From: VFZN01 sp050249615
Lineage (GTDB): Bacteria > Acidobacteriota > Vicinamibacteria > Vicinamibacterales > UBA2999
Length of the DNA stretch: 64,000 nt
Assembly (NCBI GenBank): GCA_050249615.1
Contig: JBFWQE010000012.1
Span: 3,075 to 67,074, forward strand
Direction of reading: 5' to 3'
Position 1 is the stretch's first letter. The number at the start of each line of letters is the position of its first letter. The position numbers and the translations under genes were made by a program. Positions 45,378 to 54,600 of this stretch are shown here, in pieces. The notes under the pieces are model-generated. The model did no database searches. It was not told the origin of the DNA and worked only from the letters and a program-made list of their open reading frames with translations.

Positions 45378-46184
45378 GGCGGCCCAGCGATTGCGGAACG
45401 GAACCAGCACGTCGGGGCGATCCGAGATGAGGCCGTCCACGCCCATGTCGAGGAGGCGCTGCGCGTCCGCTTCCCTGTCCACGACCCAGACCTGGAGCAC
45501 CTGGCCCTCATGGTGTACCTGGCGGACGAACGCCGGGGACACCACGCGCGTGCGCCCCGACCACTCCGGGACCTGGAACGCCACATACGGCCGCCGCGGC
45601 CGGAACGGCCACCTCACCCACGAGCGACGCAGCGTCCGCTTCGCCTCCGGCTGCGAAGCGCTGGTGACGATTTCTGGCGCGAGCGCGCGGACGGCGTCCA
45701 GCCCTTCCTGCTGGAACGAGCCCAGGCACACGCGTCGCTGTGCGCCCACGCGCCGCACGACCTCCACCACCGCTGTGCCAAGCTCCGGCGTGCCGTTCTT
45801 CATCTCGATGATCACCCGGGCGGCCGGCCACCGCGCGAGCACGGCCTCCAAGGTCGGCACGCCGTGCCCACGGCCGCGGAACGGAAACCCGTCCTGCTCG
45901 AAGTGATGGCCCGCGTCGAGCCCCGCCAACTCGGCTGCGGTGAAGGAGGCGACCGGGCCGGTGCCATTGGTCGTCCGGTCCACCGTGGCGTCGTGGATGA
46001 CCACGGGCACACCATCCCGGGACAGGTGGACATCGAGCTCCATCCCGTCCGCGCCGTGAGACAACCCGCCTTCGAAGGCCACCAGCGTGTTCTCCGGGGC
46101 GAGCGCGGCGCCGCCCCGATGCGCGAACACCAGGGGGCGGCTGGACTGGAAAACCGGGGGAGACGGACCGGGCCGGAGCGCCAC
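45354..46184 (-). CDS. Glycerophosphodiester phosphodiesterase
   Basis: A 276-aa GDPD-fold enzyme that would release glycerol-3-phosphate from glycerophosphodiesters. Catalytic residues are seen in AHRGGAALAPENT (HR), MELDVHLSRDGVPVVIHD (E, D, H) and IIEMKNG; the end motif VDGLISDRPD is intact. No signal peptide, so probably cytoplasmic. GTG 46184 is the best start but uncertain; the frame further upstream runs antisense to the ATPase. The last few residues (about 8) and the stop are encoded by the GGTTCTC array, so the C-terminus is likely altered by the repeat. Confidence 0.87.
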   Translation of the reverse strand: MALRPGPSPPVFQSSRPLVFAHRGGAALAPENTLVAFEGGLSHGADGMELDVHLSRDGVPVVIHDATVDRTTNGTGPVASFTAAELAGLDAGHHFEQDGFPFRGRGHGVPTLEAVLARWPAARVIIEMKNGTPELGTAVVEVVRRVGAQRRVCLGSFQQEGLDAVRALAPEIVTSASQPEAKRTLRRSWVRWPFRPRRPYVAFQVPEWSGRTRVVSPAFVRQVHHEGQVLQVWVVDREADAQRLLDMGVDGLISDRPDVLVPFRNRWAAGPENPRT

Positions 46185-46189
46185 GGAGT

Positions 46190-46195
46190 CATAAT
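46190..46195 (+). promoter_or_regulatory. Candidate -10 of a leaderless promoter
   Basis: CATAAT lies 7 bases before the ATPase ATG, in an 18-base divergent gap; there is no ribosome site and the -35 region is weak. Confidence 0.4.
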
Positions 46196-46202
46196 AGGCG
46201 AC

Positions 46203-47735
46203 ATGTCCGCACCACCTCGCATCGAGACCCTGGGCGAGCTGAAGGCCGCCATCGCCACCGGGGCCTATCGCCGCCGTCCCGTGAAGGACGAAGTCCGCGA
46301 CAACCTCACCGAGCGGCTCCGCCGCCGCGAGACGCTCTTCCCGGGCATCATCGGCTACGACGACACGGTGGTGCCGCAGCTGGCCAACGCGATCCTCTCG
46401 CGCCACCACTTCATCCTGCTGGGCCTCCGCGGCCAGGCGAAGACCCGCATCCTGCGCGCCCTCACGACGCTGCTCGACGCATGGCTGCCGGTCGTGCCCG
46501 GCAGCGAGATCAACGACGACCCGCTGGCGCCGTTGTCCGCCTACGCGCGTCACCTCGTGAGCGAGGAAGGCGAGGCCATGCCCATCACGTGGCTGCCGCG
46601 CGAGGCGCGGTACATCGAGAAGCTGGCCACGCCGGACGTGACCATCGCCGACATGATCGGCGACATCGATCCGATCAAGGCGGCGAAGACCGGCTTGCAG
46701 CTCGGGAGCGAGCTGGCCATGCACTTCGGCCTGCTGCCGCGCGCCAACCGCGGCATCTTCGCCATCAACGAGCTGCCGGACCTCGCCGGCAAGATCCAGG
46801 TGGGTCTCTTCAACATCCTCCAGGAAGGGGACGTCCAGATCAAGGGCTACCCCGTCCGCCTGCCGCTCGACGTGATGGTGGTCTTCTCGGCGAACCCCGA
46901 GGACTACACCGCGCGCGGCAAGATCATCACGCCGCTCAAGGACCGCATCGGCGCCGAGATCCGCACGCACTACCTCGCGTCGAGGGCCGAGGCCATGGCC
47001 ATCACCGCGCAGGAGGCCTGGACCGAGCGCGGCACGCCAATGCAGATCCCGCCGTTCGTCCGCGAGGCCGTCGAGGAGCTCGCCTTCCAGGCCCGCCAGG
47101 ACCGCCGCGTGGACAAGCGCTCGGGCGTCAGCCAGCGCATGCCCATCAGCGTGCTCGAGAGCGTCGTCTCCAATGCCGAGCGGCGGGCGCTCGCCGCCGG
47201 CGAATCGACGGTCGTGCCGCGCATCATCGACATCTACGCGGCCCTGCCCTCGATGACGGGCAAGCTCGAGCTCGAATACGAGGGAGAGCTGAAGGGCGCC
47301 GACCAGGTCGGCCGCGAGCTCATCCGGGCCGCCGTCGCCAACGTCTTCGACGGCCACTTCCCCGACGCCGACATTCGCTCGGTCGTGGAGTGGTTCGACC
47401 TGGGAGGATCGCTGAACCTGGGCGACCTCGAGCCGGCGTCCACGGTCCTCAGCGAGGCGCACAAGGTGCAGGGGCTGGTCGAGCTGGCGCGTCGGGCCGG
47501 GATTCCTGTCGATGCTCCGCCGCCGCTGGTTGCCGCAGCCGTGGACTTCGTGCTGGAAGGGCTCTACGCGCAGAAGAAGATCAGCCGCAGCGACGGGCGT
47601 GGCTTCCACGGGGCGGAGACGGCCCGGCGACCCTCGATGGCTTCGGATCGCCGCACTCCGGTCCTCACGCCAGACGATGACGACGATCCCGGCCGCGAAG
47701 GCGGTGGGCGGAAGAAGAAGCGCTACTACAACTGA
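46203..47735 (+). CDS. Mg-chelatase/MoxR-like AAA+ ATPase with altered Walker motifs
   Basis: A 510-aa protein related to Mg-chelatase ChlI and sigma-54-type AAA+ proteins. The phosphate loop is GLRGQAKT (74-81) rather than GxxGxGKT, and the Walker B position reads FAINE (N189-E190) where ChlI has DE. IFAINELPDLAGKIQVGLFNILQEG and FSANPEDYTARGKIITPLKDRIG give the inserted beta-hairpin and sensor segments. The C-terminus is acidic then Lys-rich (DDDDDPG, GRKKKRYYN). It precedes a VWA-domain gene, the usual AAA+/VWA pair that remodels or inserts metal into a client protein. Client unknown. Confidence 0.88.
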   Translation: MSAPPRIETLGELKAAIATGAYRRRPVKDEVRDNLTERLRRRETLFPGIIGYDDTVVPQLANAILSRHHFILLGLRGQAKTRILRALTTLLDAWLPVVPGSEINDDPLAPLSAYARHLVSEEGEAMPITWLPREARYIEKLATPDVTIADMIGDIDPIKAAKTGLQLGSELAMHFGLLPRANRGIFAINELPDLAGKIQVGLFNILQEGDVQIKGYPVRLPLDVMVVFSANPEDYTARGKIITPLKDRIGAEIRTHYLASRAEAMAITAQEAWTERGTPMQIPPFVREAVEELAFQARQDRRVDKRSGVSQRMPISVLESVVSNAERRALAAGESTVVPRIIDIYAALPSMTGKLELEYEGELKGADQVGRELIRAAVANVFDGHFPDADIRSVVEWFDLGGSLNLGDLEPASTVLSEAHKVQGLVELARRAGIPVDAPPPLVAAAVDFVLEGLYAQKKISRSDGRGFHGAETARRPSMASDRRTPVLTPDDDDDPGREGGGRKKKRYYN

Positions 47736-47756
47736 CGCCCGCGAGTGGATCACGAC

Positions 47757-47772
47757 GGGAGTCGGGAGTCGG
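47757..47772. repeat. Short GGGAGTC array
   Basis: Two and a bit units of GGGAGTC in the 88-base gap between the ATPase and VWA genes; same unit as at 29855-30037 and 33943-33977. Confidence 0.6.
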
Positions 47773-47823
47773 CGTGGACAACGAAGCGCCGGGGCGTCAA
47801 CGCCGGCGTTGCGGCCTGAGACA

Positions 47824-49200
47824 ATGAAGTTCAAGTATTCCAAGTACGTTCCCAACCCGCTGGACGAGCTCGACATGGACGATCTCATGTCGAAGCTGAG
47901 CGACCTGCTGCTCTCGAGCGGGTTCGACAACCCGTGGGATCCGTCAGGCGGCATGGACCGGACGATGCAGGCGCTGCACGACGCCATCCTCGAGGCGCTC
48001 TTCAGCGGCGGGGTCCTGCCGCCGGACGTCATCGAGAAGCTCTTCGGCGACCAGGCGGAAGGCAGCGAGGACGAGATCCGCGAGCAGCTCGAGCAGCTCA
48101 TCCAGCAGATCATCCAGCGGATGCAGGAGTCGGGCTACATCAGCCCGGCCCCGGATCTCCAGGCCGAACAGGCGCGGCGCCGGCAGGGCGGCGGCCCGGG
48201 CGCGGGCGATCCCGGCGAGGTGCACTTCGAGGTCACGGACAAGGCGCTGGACTTCCTGGGCTACAAGGCGCTGCGCGACCTGCTCGGCTCCCTCGGCCAC
48301 AGCAGCGCGGGTCGGCACGACACGCGGGACCTGTCCACCGGCGTGGAGACCAGCGGGGCGCCGAAGCCCTACGAGTTCGGCGACACTCTGAACATCGACG
48401 CAACGGCCACGATCCTGAACGCCGTGTGGCGCCAGGCGGCGGAGCGGGGCGCCTGGGACGAGAGCGTCGGCGACGCCGGGGCTGAAGCCCCGGCGCGCCA
48501 GTCCGATGGTGCGGGGTCGGGCTACCGTCCGGAGCCCGGGCAGGCGCCCGCGGTGATCACGAGCGGCATCGACATCGACTACCAGGACCTGATGGTCGCG
48601 CAGGGCGAGTACCAGAGCTCGTGCGCCACCGTGCTGCTGCTCGACTGCAGCCACAGCATGATCCTCTATGGCGAGGACCGCTTCACCCCGGCCAAGCGCG
48701 TGGCCATGGCGCTGGCGCACCTCATCCGCACGCAGTACCCGGGCGACACGCTGCAGGCGGTGCTGTTCCACGACAGCGCGGAGGAGATCCCCATCCGCGA
48801 GCTGGGGCGCGTGCGTGTCGGCCCGTACTACACCAACACGCGCGAGGGCCTCAGGCTGGCGCGGCGCCTGCTCGAGAAGCAGCGCAAGGACATGCGGCAG
48901 ATCGTGATGATCACCGACGGCAAGCCTTCGGCGCTCACGCAGCCCGACGGCCGCATCTACAAGAACGCCTTCGGGCTCGACCCGTTCGTCATCGCCGAGA
49001 CCTTCGCCGAGGTGTCGGCGTGCGCGAAGGCGGGCATCATGATCAACACGTTCATGCTCGCGCGCGACTACGACCTGGTGGCGTTCGTCCGGCGCGTCGC
49101 CGCGATGTGCCGGGGCAAGGCCTACTTCACCACGCCATACACCCTGGGGCAGTACGTGCTGATGGACTACATGGACAAGAAGACGAAGACGGTGCACTGA
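47824..49200 (+). CDS. VWA-domain protein, partner of the AAA+ ATPase
   Basis: A 458-aa cytoplasmic protein without signal peptide. The N-terminal 200 residues are helical and acidic (LDELDMDDLMSKLSDLL; EDEIREQLEQLIQQIIQRMQ). A variable linker (about 205-245) is followed by a C-terminal von Willebrand A domain whose metal-binding MIDAS motif DCSHS is at 274-278. It overlaps the next gene by one base (TGATG). A 20-bp palindrome is embedded in its linker. With the preceding ATPase it forms a MoxR/VWA-type chaperone pair of unknown client. Confidence 0.88.
   Translation: MKFKYSKYVPNPLDELDMDDLMSKLSDLLLSSGFDNPWDPSGGMDRTMQALHDAILEALFSGGVLPPDVIEKLFGDQAEGSEDEIREQLEQLIQQIIQRMQESGYISPAPDLQAEQARRRQGGGPGAGDPGEVHFEVTDKALDFLGYKALRDLLGSLGHSSAGRHDTRDLSTGVETSGAPKPYEFGDTLNIDATATILNAVWRQAAERGAWDESVGDAGAEAPARQSDGAGSGYRPEPGQAPAVITSGIDIDYQDLMVAQGEYQSSCATVLLLDCSHSMILYGEDRFTPAKRVAMALAHLIRTQYPGDTLQAVLFHDSAEEIPIRELGRVRVGPYYTNTREGLRLARRLLEKQRKDMRQIVMITDGKPSALTQPDGRIYKNAFGLDPFVIAETFAEVSACAKAGIMINTFMLARDYDLVAFVRRVAAMCRGKAYFTTPYTLGQYVLMDYMDKKTKTVH
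48475..48494. repeat. Palindrome inside the VWA gene
   Basis: GCCGGGGCTGAAGCCCCGGC, stem 9 bp with a GA loop, falls in the variable linker and adds a few in-frame residues (AGAEAPA). Its loop pattern matches the palindrome in boxC at 32334-32351. Confidence 0.75.
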
Positions 49201-49841
49201 TGGCCACGAGCACCATCCCCATCTTCCCCCTGCCGACAGTCGTGCTCTTCCCGAACGTCTTCCTGCCGCTGCACATCTTCGAGGCTCGCTACCGGCAGAT
49301 GGTGGCCGACGCGCTCTCCGGCGACCGGATCATCGGCATGACGCTGCTCAAGGCCGGCTACGACGAGGCCGGCGAGCGCCCCCCGGTCTACGCCATCGGC
49401 TGCTCCGGCGTGATCACCCACGTCGAGCGCCTGCCGGACGGCCGGTTCAACCTCATCCTCCGGGGCGTCGAGAAGTTCCAGATCCTCGGCGAGGACGATC
49501 CCGCGCCCGGCCAGCTGTATCGCACGGCCATCATCAGTCCGCTGGACGAGGCGGTGAACGACCTCGAGCGCGCGGCCCTCTCGGGCGAGCGCCGCCGCCT
49601 GGAGGCGCAGCTCGCGCCGCTCTTCGAGCGCGCGCGGGCCGAGTCGTTCCTGCCCCAGGCCATGCCCGACGCCGACCTCGTCAACGCCTTGGCACAGTAC
49701 CTGGAGTTCGACCCCATCGAGCGCCAGGCCCTGCTCGAGCAACCCGGCCCCGTGGCCCGCTGCCGCGCCATGCTGGAACTGCTGGAGGTCAAGGCGCTCA
49801 TCGAACGCACCGCGTCGGCGGAGCCGGGCACGATGCACTGA
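49200..49841 (+). CDS. LON-substrate-binding-domain protein (ATP-independent Lon N-domain)
   Basis: A 213-aa protein made of the Lon N-terminal substrate-binding domain (IPIFPLPTVVLFPNVFLPLHIFEARYRQMV at the start, GRFNLILRGVEKFQIL in the middle) with a helical C-terminus (about 130-205). It lacks any protease or AAA+ part. Its ATG overlaps the VWA stop by one base, so it belongs to the ATPase/VWA unit and may deliver substrates to them. Such stand-alone LON domains are common; this tight link with an AAA+/VWA pair is the informative part. Confidence 0.9.
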   Translation: MATSTIPIFPLPTVVLFPNVFLPLHIFEARYRQMVADALSGDRIIGMTLLKAGYDEAGERPPVYAIGCSGVITHVERLPDGRFNLILRGVEKFQILGEDDPAPGQLYRTAIISPLDEAVNDLERAALSGERRRLEAQLAPLFERARAESFLPQAMPDADLVNALAQYLEFDPIERQALLEQPGPVARCRAMLELLEVKALIERTASAEPGTMH

Positions 49842-49844
49842 GGG

Positions 49845-50015
49845 CCGCCTTCGGCGGTGGGCCTCCGACCAGGCCTTCGGTGGGCCTCGGCGCGCCTCGG
49901 TGGGTCTACGGTAGGATCGGCGGAACACCGGGGTCCCACCGGCGCAGCCGGCCCACCAACGGCCCGCCGCCGAAGGCGGCCCACGGCGCGAAGCGCCGCC
50001 ACCCGCGCAGCGGGC
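49845..50015. repeat. Cluster of short GC-rich hairpins (convergent spacer)
   Basis: The spacer is a run of small palindromes: GCCGCCTTCGGCGG, AGGCCTTCGGTGGGCCT, GGCGCGAAGCGCC, CCGCCGAAGGCGG and CCCGCGCAGCGGG. Similar words (CCGAAGGC, GCGCGAAGCGC) recur at 63481-63655. Perhaps a bidirectional terminator built from repeats. Confidence 0.6.
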
Positions 50016-50017
50016 CT

Positions 50018-50845
50018 TCAATGCGTCATCGCATAGATGACCGCGTTGATCGCCAGTGCGTAGCCGTTCGGCGAGAACTGGTAGAAGAACTCCGGCTCCT
50101 CGCCCTCGCGCTCCCACGAGTCGGAGATGTCGGTGTCGTGCGTCATCAGCACCATGATCCGCCCGTGCCCATCGTTGATGGCCTTGATGTCCGGCTCCGC
50201 GGTCTCGGCCCCGCGCTCGCTGGTCTCGCCGCCCGACCGGCGCCAGTGGCTGATGGCGGGAATCTGGGGTAGTTCCCTCACCTCGAACAGCGTGCGCCAC
50301 AGGGGGTGCGTCATCGGCACGTCCTCGATGGGGTACTCGGACGGGGGCAGGATGCGGCCGATCTGATCCACCCAGACATCCCAAGCGCGCTCGCCCCAGA
50401 AGTCGTCCGCCCAGAGGAACCCGCCCTTCTGGAAGTACGAGCGCAGCGCCAGCACCTCTTCGGGCTCGAAGTGCGCGGTGCCGACGTCCGAGGCCAGCAG
50501 GAACGGGCACTGGAACAGGAAGGGGTCGGTGGGCCGCACGACCAGGTGGTTGGCGTCGCCCGACGGCTGGCGGCTGATCTGCACCTTGCTCAACTCGGCC
50601 AGGCGAATCGGAAAGTTCAGATCCGCGCCAGGATAGTCGGTGTTCCAGCCCGAGCCGCTCGGCTCGCGCCAGCGGCTCGTGAACATCAGGCGGCAGAAGT
50701 TGAATCTGCCGTCGAAGCTCTCGGCCGTCGGGAATCTCGGCGGCACGCGGCGTCCCCAGCCTCGCCACATGAAGGGCTCCTGCGCGGCAAGCGTCGCGGT
50801 GACGACGACCAGCACGAGCGCGGCGAGCCGGGCAAGGCGAGCCAT
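50018..50845 (-). CDS. DUF4159 domain-containing exported protein (paralogue 1)
   Basis: A 275-aa DUF4159 protein with a signal peptide (MARLARLAALVLVVVTATLAAQ). The domain follows from RVPPRFPTAESFDGRFNFCRLMF through LRSYFQKGGFLWADDFWGE and ends FSPNGYALAINAVIYAMTH, identical in style to its two paralogues. Function unknown; the fold resembles glutamine-amidotransferase-like domains. Last gene of the eight-gene leftward operon; 1 base after the next DUF4159 gene. Confidence 0.88.
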   Translation of the reverse strand: MARLARLAALVLVVVTATLAAQEPFMWRGWGRRVPPRFPTAESFDGRFNFCRLMFTSRWREPSGSGWNTDYPGADLNFPIRLAELSKVQISRQPSGDANHLVVRPTDPFLFQCPFLLASDVGTAHFEPEEVLALRSYFQKGGFLWADDFWGERAWDVWVDQIGRILPPSEYPIEDVPMTHPLWRTLFEVRELPQIPAISHWRRSGGETSERGAETAEPDIKAINDGHGRIMVLMTHDTDISDSWEREGEEPEFFYQFSPNGYALAINAVIYAMTH

Positions 50846-50846
50846 G

Positions 50847-51683
50847 TCAGTGAGTCATCGCGTAGACGGCCACGTTCATGCCGAGGGCGTAGCCGTTGGG
50901 GGAGAACGCGTAGAAGTACTCGGGCTCCTCGCCCTCACGCTCCCACGAGTCGGCGATGTCGGTGTTGTGCGTCATCAGCACCATCACGCGCCCTTGGGGG
51001 TCGGTGATGGCCGCCATGTGCGCGCGCGCCGACAGCGGGCCCATCTCGGAGGTGTCCCCGCCGGTCTGGCTCCAGTACTGCCACGCCGGGACCTGGGGAA
51101 TCTCCTTCACCTCGAACAGCGCGCGGTAGATGGGGTGGTCCGGCATCAGGTCCTTGATCGGGTACTGGCCGGGCGGCAGGACCTTGGCGATTTCGCGGGC
51201 GAAATCCTCCCACGCATAGGGTCCCCAGTAGTCGTCCACCCAGAGGAACCCGCCCTTCAGCAGGTAGTGGCGCAGCGCCTGTGCGTCCTCGGGCGAGAAG
51301 CCCGCGCTCCCCGGGTCCGACGCCATGACGAAGGGACACATCGACAGCCACTCGTCCGTCGGCTTCACCACGATGTGATTCGGGTTCTCGCCGGTCTTCG
51401 ACACCACGGTCTTGGTCATCTCGGACAGGCGGATCGAGAAGTTGATGTCGGCGAAGGGGTAATCGGTGCCCCACCCCATGCCGCGCTGCTGCGCGCGTAC
51501 GGCGGTGTACATCAACCGGCAGAAGTGGAAGCCGCCGTCCTGATCCGCCTCGGTGGCGAACCGGGGCGGCACGCCGGCCTCCCCGCCCCATCGCCCGAAG
51601 CCGCGCCCCCACCCACGCTGGGCCTCGGCCAGCGACGCGGCCAGCAGAACGGCGACGATCGTCGCGCCGGCGGCCTTCCTCAC
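50847..51683 (-). CDS. DUF4159 domain-containing exported protein (paralogue 2)
   Basis: A 278-aa paralogue of the preceding gene product, with signal peptide (about 1-22, cleaved after LAEA). The same segments recur: FHFCRLMYTA, LRHYLLKGGFLWVDDYWG, REGEEPEYFYAFSPNGYALGMNVAVYAMTH. Start overlaps the end of the DUF4175 gene by 4 bases, so translation is coupled. Tandem duplication is the likely origin of this pair. Confidence 0.88.
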   Translation of the reverse strand: MRKAAGATIVAVLLAASLAEAQRGWGRGFGRWGGEAGVPPRFATEADQDGGFHFCRLMYTAVRAQQRGMGWGTDYPFADINFSIRLSEMTKTVVSKTGENPNHIVVKPTDEWLSMCPFVMASDPGSAGFSPEDAQALRHYLLKGGFLWVDDYWGPYAWEDFAREIAKVLPPGQYPIKDLMPDHPIYRALFEVKEIPQVPAWQYWSQTGGDTSEMGPLSARAHMAAITDPQGRVMVLMTHNTDIADSWEREGEEPEYFYAFSPNGYALGMNVAVYAMTH

Positions 51684-54600
51684 TTCTGCGTGCGCCCCCT
51701 GGAGAGCGACCGGTAGTACTCCTCGACGAGCGCCTTGAACTCGGGCGGCACGTCCTCCGAGCCCGCCACGATGGCGCGGTCGGCCTCTTCACCAGCGCGC
51801 CGCCGCAGGTTGTACTCGAAGCGCTTCACGCCCTCGGACACGTACGACTGCAGGCGCTCCAGCTCGTTCACGTCCTTGTAGACGCGATCCGAGTCGAGCT
51901 CGCGCATGCGGCGCATGATCTCGTCCAGCTCGCGCGCATCCACACCCTGCTCGCGGAGCATGTTGCGCAGCTCCTGCGCCTCGCCGAGCCAGCGGCGGGC
52001 TTCACCACGGAACTGGCGGATGTCGTCGGCCGTGTAGTAATCGCCCGGGCGGCGATCCCCCCAGGGCCCGCCGCCCCAGGCGCCGCCGCGCGTGTCGCCA
52101 TCCCCCATCCGGCCGTCCGCCGTGCCCTGCTGGCCCGCCTGGCCCTGCTGACCACCCTTGCCCTGCTGGCCTTGCTGCCCCTGTTGACCGGCCTGGCCCT
52201 GCTGTCCCTGCTGCCCCAGTTGACCGGGCTGCCCCGGCTGCCCCGGTTGTCCCTGTTGGCCGGGCTGGCCTTGCTGCCCTTGCTGTCGGCTGGAGTCGTC
52301 GCCGCGCTGGCCCGGCTGGCCATCCTGCGACTGCTGATCGCCGCGTCCCGACTGGCCCTGTCGCGCGCGCTCTTCCATGCGGCGTCCGAGCGATTCGGCG
52401 CCACGCGCGAGGTTGCGCGCGCGCTCCAGCGCGTCGGCGCCCCGGGCCTGCCCCTGGCGGGAGGCCGCGTCCGCGGCCTGGCCGAGGGTCTCGCGGAGCT
52501 GGTCGATGTTGACGCCAATCTGCGCCTCGAGATTCCGGGCGAAGTCCTCCGGCGCCCCTCCCTGAGCGGCGCGCTTCGAGTATCGAATCTTCTCCTTGAG
52601 CTGGTTCTCGCGGATACCGTTGGCGGCCTCGGCCAGCTTGCGCGACGTGTCCTTCGCGTCCTTCGCAGTCTCGTTGGCCATGCGATCCAGCTGCCGCTCG
52701 AGGCTCGCGACCTTCTGCTCGAGCGCGTCCTTGCGCTGGCCGACCATCTGCGCGCGGCCGAGCCGGTCGGCACCCGCGTTCGGCAGGTCGTTCACGTCAT
52801 CCGCGATGTCCTTCTGCTCCTGCGCGATCTCCTCGGCCTGGCGCACGGCATCCTGCACGTCGCGCTGGGCCCGATCGCCCTGCGAGCGCTGCAGCTGCCG
52901 CTGGGCCTCGCGCAGGCGCTCGGCGGCAGCCGCGGCCTGCCCCTGGGCGCTGGCGTCGCCGTTGGCGGCGGCGCGCCGCATGGCGTCCGCGGCGTCCCGC
53001 AGCTGGCGCGCGGTGCTGGCCAGGTCCTGCCGGTTCTGGTCGCGCGAGAGGCGCTCGAGCTGGCGGGCGGCCTCCTCGGCCTGCTCGGCCAGCGCCCGCT
53101 GCAGCTCGCTGCTGTTCCCGCGCGGCGCCTGCCCGGCGGCCATGCGACGCTGCCGCTCGAGCTCCTGCTCCTGCCGGCGCGCCAGCTCCTTCAGCTTCTC
53201 GGCGAGCTCGTCGATCCGCTGGTCGCCGGCCTGCTGGTCGGCGCGCTGGCTCGTCTCGTACTGGTTCGCCATGCGATCCAGTTCCATCTTGAAGAGGTCG
53301 GCGAGATCCTCGGCGATCGATCCGGCCCCGCCGCCCCCGCCGCCACCGCCGTTCTGCTGCGTCTGCACCTGCAGCTCGAACTCCTCCTCGGCCTGCTGGA
53401 GGAACTGCAGCGCCTGCTGCTCGGGCGGGAGCGCACCGTCCGGGCTCTGGCCCTGGAGCTTGCCCTCGGCGGACTTCATCGACTCGGCGGCCTTCGGCAG
53501 CAGCTCCGCGATCTTCTGGAAGGCGGGATCCGGCGTCACCAGCCGGCTGTTCATCCGCTCCACGAGGCCTTCCACCTGTTCACGCAGGCGGCTCTGCGAC
53601 AGCGTGAGGACCGTCATGCCCTCGCGGAACTTGTCGCCGGCCATCTGCCGGCGGTCGCGCTGCATGTTGAACGTGCCGGCGATGATCTGGCGTTGCTGCT
53701 GCGAGAGCGCGCCCACCTGGTCCATCCCGCCGCCCCCACCCCCGCCGCCCCCGCCCATCGAGGTGGCCGGCTTGAAGTCCTTGTTGAAGGGACGGATGCG
53801 CAGGAAGAACATGTCGCTCGTCGCGCGCTGCGGCCCGGCCACGGCGTTGTTGTCGGTGGCGCGTGCGTAGTACGACACGGCATCGCCCGGCTTCACGCCC
53901 AGTTCCTCGAGGTAGAGCGTGTGGCCGGCCGTGACCTCCTGCAGCGGCTGGCGGCCCTCGAACAGGCGGACCGTCTTCTCGGGCCCGCCGTTCACCGAAT
54001 AAACGAGCTCGAGATTCTTCACCGCGTAGTCATCGTCGGCGCGCGCCTCGATGGCGAACTCCTGGACAGGGGTGGCGTCGGTGTCGCGCCCGGGCTTCGA
54101 CAGCGTGACCGTCGGGGTCTGGTCGCTCAGGATGTCGATGGTGTACTGCGGCGAGGCGGTGACCAGCGCCCCGTCCGGTCCCGCGAGCTCGACGCGGTAG
54201 AACCCGTCCCTGGTCGCGGTGAAGCTCGTGGTGAGCGTGCCATCGGGCGCGGCGGTGAGCGGCACGCTCGCGTCCTCGCCGAGGACGAGGCGCCCGCCCT
54301 TCGTCGGCATCGTCGGCGTGATGGTGAGGCGGACCTCGGTGCCGGTGAGCACTGCGATGTCGCCGCCGTCCTCCACCTTGCGCGGCTCGAGGCCCGTGTA
54401 GGCCGGGAACCGGTACTCCATGTCGAGCTTCTTCGCGTACGGCAGCTCGACGACCTTCAGCGTGAAGACGGGCGAGCGCACGCCCGCGGCGTCCACGAAG
54501 TACTCGAGGTTGTCGCCGAGATCGAACAGCAGCCCCTCGTAGGTGCCGTCCTCGCCCTTCAACATCGCGACGCGCTCATAGGAGGCCTCGGCCCCCTTCC

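Noticed and set aside
45354..48113. A 919-aa frame extending the glycerophosphodiesterase upstream
   Set aside because: Only the last 276 codons match the family; the rest is antisense to the AAA+ and VWA genes.
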